A stretch of 64,000 bases of DNA, from NCBI GenBank assembly GCA_965248935.1, contig OZ252214.1, positions 2,418,001-2,482,000 of the forward strand. The letters are read 5' to 3'. Shown here one piece after another: positions 59,630-64,000 of the stretch (position 1 is its first letter; each line of letters starts with the position of its first letter). The notes under the pieces are model-generated. The model was given only the letters and a program-made list of their open reading frames with translations. It did no database searches and was not told the DNA's origin. Source of the DNA: G032773895 sp965248935 (GTDB taxonomy: Bacteria > Pseudomonadota > Gammaproteobacteria > Pseudomonadales > Cellvibrionaceae). The translations under genes were made by a program, and so were the position numbers.

Positions 59630-59806
59630 AGTTGCCCGGGGTGCCGCTGTTGGCCTTACCTCGAACCCGATGGTCCAAGGGGGAGGGGACTGCCATACAT
59701 TAGGCTTTCCGTCACGCGGACATGCACACCAGTATGAACGTAGTAGCCTCCTGATAAAACTTTATCGGCTCAGGGATTCAGCCAAGCTGGCGAACACCTC
59801 AGGACT
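59630..59806 (-). ncRNA. ssrS: 6S RNA
   Basis: This RNA binds the sigma70 RNA polymerase holoenzyme and down-regulates transcription in stationary phase. Read on the minus strand, it has the hallmark CCCTGAGCCGATA, GGAGGCTACTACG and GTGTGCATGTCCGC, and the ends pair as GGTGTTCGC with GCGGCACC. Its place between zapA and the cyclo-ligase gene is conserved. The 5' end is set by the TATACT box at 59813-59818. Both ends are approximate. Confidence 0.92.
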
Positions 59807-59812
59807 AAGTTA

Positions 59813-59818
59813 AGTATA
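59813..59818 (-). promoter_or_regulatory. -10 box of the 6S RNA promoter
   Basis: TATACT on the minus strand lies seven bases before the inferred 6S start at 59806. A small GCTC-N6-GAGC hairpin lies just upstream, and no good -35 is evident. Confidence 0.6.
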
Positions 59819-59883
59819 ACAGCTCGCTTGAGAGCGGCCAGTCTTGACTTCTCAATTTGGTGGGTCGAACTCTCTGTAGACCT

Positions 59884-60177
59884 TTAATCCTCTGTCTTTA
59901 ACGCACTATTAATTTTTTTTGTTATGCGTTCCAAGGCGTCTGAATTACGCTGGAGGTTAATGCCATCTTGTGAATTTAACAGCTCGTGGCTTAAATTGAG
60001 TGCCGCCATAACGGCGATACGTTCAAGGCCAACAATTGAGCCTGAGTTTTTGATGGTGCGCATACGTTCGTCCAATTCAGATGCCGCGTTTAGCAGGGCA
60101 TCTCTTTCGTCGGGCTTGCAAGCCACTTGGTACTCTTTATCGAGTATATTGACGTAGACTCGCTGACTTTCACTCAC
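59884..60177 (-). CDS. zapA: Cell division protein ZapA
   Basis: This 97-residue FtsZ-associated protein promotes Z-ring bundling. It begins with V-Y-V-N-I-L-D-K-E-Y-Q-V-A-C, followed by L-L-N-A-A-S-E-L-D-E-R-M-R and a long C-terminal helix for tetramer formation. The 6S RNA lies directly downstream and a ZapB-like gene upstream, a typical gammaproteobacterial order. Confidence 0.95.
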   Translation of the reverse strand: MSESQRVYVNILDKEYQVACKPDERDALLNAASELDERMRTIKNSGSIVGLERIAVMAALNLSHELLNSQDGINLQRNSDALERITKKINSALKTED

Positions 60178-60213
60178 TTGTTTTATTTTCCTTAGGTTTG
60201 ATATTTTTAGGCG

Positions 60214-60426
60214 CTAGGCGTTTTCATCTGTGAGGTTACGAAGCCGACCAATCATTGCTTCAACACGGGTACGAGCAATGTCATTTTTTTCGAGTAATCG
60301 CTTCCGCTCAATGCTCCATGAGTCTTCTTTTGCTTTGAGCATGGAATTCTCTTTTTCAAGCTGGCTGCAGTACTCGATAAGTTCATCAAGTTTGTCTTCA
60401 ACGTCGCGCAATATTTGATCAGTCAT
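60214..60426 (-). CDS. ZapB-like coiled-coil protein (TIGR02449 type)
   Basis: This 70-residue coiled coil (L-D-E-L-I-E-Y-C-S-Q-L-E-K-E-N-S-M-L-K) with no other domain matches the short protein family paired with zapA in pseudomonads and relatives. It is thought to aid Z-ring assembly. It is the first gene of the zapB-like/zapA pair. Confidence 0.85.
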   Translation of the reverse strand: MTDQILRDVEDKLDELIEYCSQLEKENSMLKAKEDSWSIERKRLLEKNDIARTRVEAMIGRLRNLTDENA

Positions 60427-60703
60427 AAGCGTATGATTTTTAACCGCATTGAGCTGGCGGTTATAACAGTTTTTCTTACTCGTAGGCTCAACTGATTAGA
60501 GTAATTAATTCCACAGAGGATTTCCACAAACCTTGTTGCAAGTATAGTGATTTCTCTCAAAATAGGGTTAAGAATTGTTCTTTGTCAGAATAGCCTGTTG
60601 ATGGGGGGCCTAAAAGGTTGGAGAAGTTTGTGGAACTGTTAGAATAACTCTCTTCACACAATAATCTCAAACAATAGTTTCACGATTGAATGAACAAGGT
60701 TTT

Positions 60704-61282
60704 ATGGCTGATCAACTGGATTTTCAATATTTAAACGACTTCTTCCTCTCTATAGGCGCAGTGTCCTCTCCCTCTAAGCTTCACGGAGTGCTGTGTGGGC
60801 GGCTTTGCGGTGGTCAGAAGCTATCCGCAGAGCAATGGTGTAAAGATGTGCTTCCGATTCTCAGTTTAGAATACCTTCCCCCGGCGGAAGAACAGATGGA
60901 AGAATTGGTTCTATTTCTTCGGCAAACGCAAACGAGTTTGGCGGATGAGCAATTGCAATTCTCGCTCTTATTACCCGAAGATGAAGTGGGCGTAAAAACG
61001 CGAACGGAAGAATTGGCCTATTGGTGCGAGGGCTTTATTGAAGGTTTGGCTGCGTCAGGTTTGACAAATACCTACCTCAAGGGGTCGGAAGAGGTCGAAG
61101 AAACCTTAAAGAATATTGCGCAAATCTCCCAGTTGGACTCTGAATTTGGTGAAGAGAGTTCAGAAGAAAAAGAACGATCCCTATATGAATTACAGGAATT
61201 TGTTAAGGTAGCGGTATTAGACCTATATTTGGGTAAGGAGAAGCCGCCAACCTCCGGTTCAGATAGTAAAATGATCCATTGA
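60704..61282 (+). CDS. UPF0149 family protein (YgfB-like)
   Basis: The 192-residue helical protein has L-H-G-V-L-C-G-R-L-C-G-G and W-C-E-G-F-I-E-G-L-A-A-S-G, the two conserved blocks of UPF0149/YgfB. In Pseudomonas YgfB acts as a regulator, but a general biochemical role is not settled. The chosen ATG 60704 has AAGG four bases before it; a TTG at 60686 is possible. It precedes pepP and ubiH as in E. coli. Confidence 0.92.
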   Translation: MADQLDFQYLNDFFLSIGAVSSPSKLHGVLCGRLCGGQKLSAEQWCKDVLPILSLEYLPPAEEQMEELVLFLRQTQTSLADEQLQFSLLLPEDEVGVKTRTEELAYWCEGFIEGLAASGLTNTYLKGSEEVEETLKNIAQISQLDSEFGEESSEEKERSLYELQEFVKVAVLDLYLGKEKPPTSGSDSKMIH

Positions 61283-61305
61283 GCCCTTCACAATAGCTAA
61301 ACACC

Positions 61306-62619
61306 ATGACTATAAATAAACAAGAATTTACTCGCCGCCGCAAAGCCCTTATGGGAATGATGGAGTCGAACAGCATTGCCATATTGCCTGCTGCCGTAGA
61401 AAAATCACGAAGTAGGGATACAGACTTTCCCTTTCGGCAAGACAGCGACTTTTTTTATTTGACCGGGTTTAATGAGCCGAATGCAGTATTAGTATTAGTG
61501 CCTGAGAGGGATCACGGCGAATATGTTCTCTTTTGTCAAGATAGAGATAGAGAAAAAGAAATTTGGGATGGTTATCGTGCTGGGCCAGAGGGGGCTACTG
61601 AAAAATATGGTGCCAATGATGCCTTTCCCATCGACGATATTGATGACATTTTATCTGGCCTGATCGAAGGGCGTCAGCGTATGTACTACGCCATGGGTAA
61701 AGACCCTGAATTTGATAAAAGAGTCATGGGCTGGGTAAACCGTATTCGTGCAAAGGTACGTTCTGGTGCAACGCCTCCAGGGGAATTTCTCGATTTAGAC
61801 CACCTGTTACACGATATGCGTCTTTTTAAAAGTGCGGCGGAAATTCGAATAATGGAAAAAGCGTCGAGTATTTCGTGCGACGCTCATATTCGTGCGATGA
61901 AAGCCTGTAAGCCAGGAATATATGAATACCAATTAGAGGCCGAAATTCGCCATGAATGTATCGTCAATGGGGCGAGAGAGCAAGCATATACGCCTATTGT
62001 TGGGGGCGGAAAAAATGGTTGTATCCTTCATTACGTGGAAAATTCAGACAGGCTCAAAGACGGCGACTTGGTATTAATTGATGCGGGTGGTGAATTTCAA
62101 CATTATGCAGCGGACATTACACGAACGTTTCCGGTTAATGGAAAATTTTCCAAGGAGCAAGCGGCAATATACCGAATAGTATTGGCTGCTCAGAATGCCG
62201 CATTAGCCATGGTGAAACCCGGCAATCACTGGAATGAGCCCCATGACGCTTCTGTTGAGGCCATCACCTCTGGTTTAATTGAACTCGGGCTGCTTAAAGG
62301 CGAATTGCAGGAGGAAATGGATGCCGGTGCCTATAAAGGTTTTTATATGCATCGGATTGGGCACTGGTTGGGTATGGATGTACACGATGTGGGGGATTAT
62401 CGAGTTGGCAATGAATGGCGAGTACTTGAATCGGGTATGGTGATGACCGTAGAACCGGGAATATATATTTCTCCTGGTAACGAAACGGTTGCGAAAAAGT
62501 GGCGAGGCATTGGCATACGTATCGAAGATGATGTGCTGGTAACGAAAGGTGGCTGCCAAGTACTCACTCATAAAGCACCAAAAACAATCGAAGAAATTGA
62601 AGCATTAATGGCGGGCTAG
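61306..62619 (+). CDS. pepP: Xaa-Pro aminopeptidase
   Basis: This M24B metallopeptidase removes N-terminal residues next to proline. Metal ligands appear in I-D-A-G-G-E-F-Q-H-Y-A-A-D-I-T-R-T-F, H-R-I-G-H-W-L-G-M-D-V-H-D, T-V-E-P-G-I-Y and G-I-R-I-E-D-D. An N-terminal domain (about 1-170) precedes the pita-bread fold. The 437-residue length and gene order UPF0149-pepP-ubiH are standard. Confidence 0.97.
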   Translation: MTINKQEFTRRRKALMGMMESNSIAILPAAVEKSRSRDTDFPFRQDSDFFYLTGFNEPNAVLVLVPERDHGEYVLFCQDRDREKEIWDGYRAGPEGATEKYGANDAFPIDDIDDILSGLIEGRQRMYYAMGKDPEFDKRVMGWVNRIRAKVRSGATPPGEFLDLDHLLHDMRLFKSAAEIRIMEKASSISCDAHIRAMKACKPGIYEYQLEAEIRHECIVNGAREQAYTPIVGGGKNGCILHYVENSDRLKDGDLVLIDAGGEFQHYAADITRTFPVNGKFSKEQAAIYRIVLAAQNAALAMVKPGNHWNEPHDASVEAITSGLIELGLLKGELQEEMDAGAYKGFYMHRIGHWLGMDVHDVGDYRVGNEWRVLESGMVMTVEPGIYISPGNETVAKKWRGIGIRIEDDVLVTKGGCQVLTHKAPKTIEEIEALMAG

Positions 62620-62689
62620 CATATTTAAAAAGCCTTTTTAAACAGTTGAACCGACCTTGCTCACAACGTTTAAGTAAATGTAACCTACT

Positions 62690-63979
62690 ATGTTTTATGA
62701 CCCTATAGAAAAAGAAACGTGCGATATAGCCATTGTCGGTGGTGGTATGGTGGGGTTAACTTTAGCGTTGCTACTTGAACGAGAGCTGCCTGAAAAATCT
62801 ATATGGGTATTGGAATCGGAAACGGTTGCAAAGAATAATAAGACGGAACTAACCCAGGCCAGTTTTGACTCAAGATCAACAGCGTTATCTGCGAGCACAA
62901 TTGATATATTACAGGCTATAGGGTTGTGGGGCGGCCTTGCTCAGAAAGCCTGTGAAATTTCAGAAGTGTTGGTTTCAGATTCGGGGCACCTTGGGGCAAC
63001 AAGTTTTTCACGAGAGCAAAACAAAGATTGTGTATTAGGTTATGTAACAGAAAATGCTGCTCTTGGGCGTCAACTCAATACGGCTGTTTTGTCGGCAAAA
63101 AATATTCGCTTAGTCGATGGCGCAAACGTTAGACGGCTTAGCCCCATTGCGGGTGGAAGTCGTATACTGATAGAACGAAACGGCAATAACTCTTCTGAAA
63201 ACTCGTGTGATAATATTCAACTGACCGCGCAACTCACAGTGATTGCTGACGGCGTACACTCCCCGTTACGTGAGCAACTGGGCATTGCTGTTGAACGGGC
63301 GAGCTATCAGCAACATGCCATTGTGACCAATGTTGAAATGCAACTTCCCCACAAGGGCAAAGCCTATGAGCGCTTTACTCAAAATGGCCCCTTGGCGTTG
63401 CTTCCGATAGGAGAAAACACCTGTTCAAATAAAAGTGCCTTAGTTTGGACTTGCCCTGAAGCTAAAATAGCAGAGCGCATGAGTTTAGATGACCGAGCTT
63501 TCCTAAGCCTATTGCAGAAAAGTTTTGGGTTTAGGCAAGGTGAATTTATCCGCGTGGGTAAGCGAGTGAATTACCCACTAGAACTAGTCGTTGCTAAAGA
63601 ACAAATTCGTTCGGGAATAGTCTTAATGGGTAACGCCGCGCACTTTTTACATCCCGTTGCTGGACAAGGGTTTAATCTGGCATTGAGAGATTGCGCGAAA
63701 CTGTGTGAAAGTTTACACATTGCGGTAAATTCTGGGGAGAGTTTGGGGTCTTTAGATATCTTACAGCACTATATTGCTTCTCAAAAAAGTGACCAGTGGT
63801 TAACGACCTATATCAGTCATAGTTTTCATCAACTTTTTGGGGATAAACCCCTGCCTATTCAGGCGGGAAGAAACCTTGGGTTACTTGTAATGGAATTGAT
63901 ACCAGAAATTAAAAAAACTTTTTTTGATCAAATGATGGGACGGGGTTTTCCTCGGGCGGCCTTAAACTCTTTTCAGTAG
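62690..63979 (+). CDS. ubiH: 2-octaprenyl-6-methoxyphenol hydroxylase
   Basis: This FAD-dependent monooxygenase of ubiquinone synthesis has the N-terminal Rossmann motif I-V-G-G-G-M-V-G-L, D-G-V-H-S-P-L-R and, near the C-terminus, G-N-A-A-H-F-L-H-P-V-A-G-Q-G-F-N-L-A-L-R-D. The 429-residue protein probably associates with the membrane Ubi complex. The gene lies directly after pepP, and another ATG follows 11 bp beyond it. Confidence 0.95.
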   Translation: MFYDPIEKETCDIAIVGGGMVGLTLALLLERELPEKSIWVLESETVAKNNKTELTQASFDSRSTALSASTIDILQAIGLWGGLAQKACEISEVLVSDSGHLGATSFSREQNKDCVLGYVTENAALGRQLNTAVLSAKNIRLVDGANVRRLSPIAGGSRILIERNGNNSSENSCDNIQLTAQLTVIADGVHSPLREQLGIAVERASYQQHAIVTNVEMQLPHKGKAYERFTQNGPLALLPIGENTCSNKSALVWTCPEAKIAERMSLDDRAFLSLLQKSFGFRQGEFIRVGKRVNYPLELVVAKEQIRSGIVLMGNAAHFLHPVAGQGFNLALRDCAKLCESLHIAVNSGESLGSLDILQHYIASQKSDQWLTTYISHSFHQLFGDKPLPIQAGRNLGLLVMELIPEIKKTFFDQMMGRGFPRAALNSFQ

Positions 63980-63989
63980 CGGCTATATT

Positions 63990-64000
63990 ATGAAGCAATC
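63990..64000 (+). CDS. Start of the next gene (probably a second Ubi hydroxylase)
   Basis: ATG at 63990 begins a frame M-K-Q that is cut by the end of the window. By gene order in related bacteria it would be ubiI/visC, but only three codons are visible. Confidence 0.3.

Noticed and set aside
1..64000. CRISPR array
   Set aside because: No regularly spaced direct repeats of suitable length were seen; the only clear tandem repeat is the GCAACT run.

Overview
The window reads as a chromosomal segment of a marine gammaproteobacterium, most likely a member of the Cellvibrionales (Cellvibrio/Saccharophagus/Teredinibacter type). The evidence is the core gene neighbourhood: ubiH, pepP, UPF0149, ZapB-like, zapA, 6S RNA and formyl-THF cyclo-ligase; then ilvA/rpiA/serA; rppH-ptsP-lgt-thyA; and a TonB2-type cluster (DUF3450, ExbB, ExbB, ExbD, TonB, TPR). 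This assignment is inferred from gene order, not from a database search.

Positions 1 to 23554 are accessory DNA made of at least two stacked islands. The left one (1 to about 12329, 'island A') is decayed. It holds a deleted P4-type integrase, a compact operon of tiny charged proteins, a frameshifted AlpA-like regulator, a frameshifted nucleotidyltransferase, an intact VapBC pair, a wrecked P2-like prophage (portal, capsid, tail pieces, Ogr-like activator) cut by an IS3-family relic, and a KAS III enzyme next to a membrane protein whose Fis-type DNA-binding tail is cut off by one amber codon.

The second island ('island B', 12330 to 23554) looks intact. It lies between a copy of the tRNA-Phe 3' end and tRNA-Phe itself, with its integrase next to the tRNA and matching arm-type repeats at both ends. 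It carries an AlpA-like regulator, an overlapping three-gene cassette (nucleotidyltransferase-HEPN, AAA ATPase, DUF4276) that looks like a defence system, about 1.6 kb of hairpin-rich DNA without a convincing gene, a second recombinase, a convergent 5mC methyltransferase/nuclease pair, and a YafO-like toxin operon. A 19-bp palindrome, GTTTCA-N7-TGAAAC, occurs upstream of three genes across both islands and links them to one regulatory circuit.

From 23555 rightwards the DNA is ordinary core genome: tRNA-Phe, yggX, mutY, gcvT-gcvH, an HDOD regulator, an imelysin-like lipoprotein, a HAD phosphatase, rppH-ptsP (RNA 5' processing and nitrogen PTS), lgt, thyA with a folA-like relic behind it, the TonB energy-transduction cluster, ilvD, a response regulator with TPRs, PhzF-argE-argA, a GspE/PilB-type ATPase, a DUF5009-type membrane protein, a helical heme-oxygenase-like protein facing a hybrid sensor kinase, serA, rpiA, ilvA and the zapA-6S-ubiH block.
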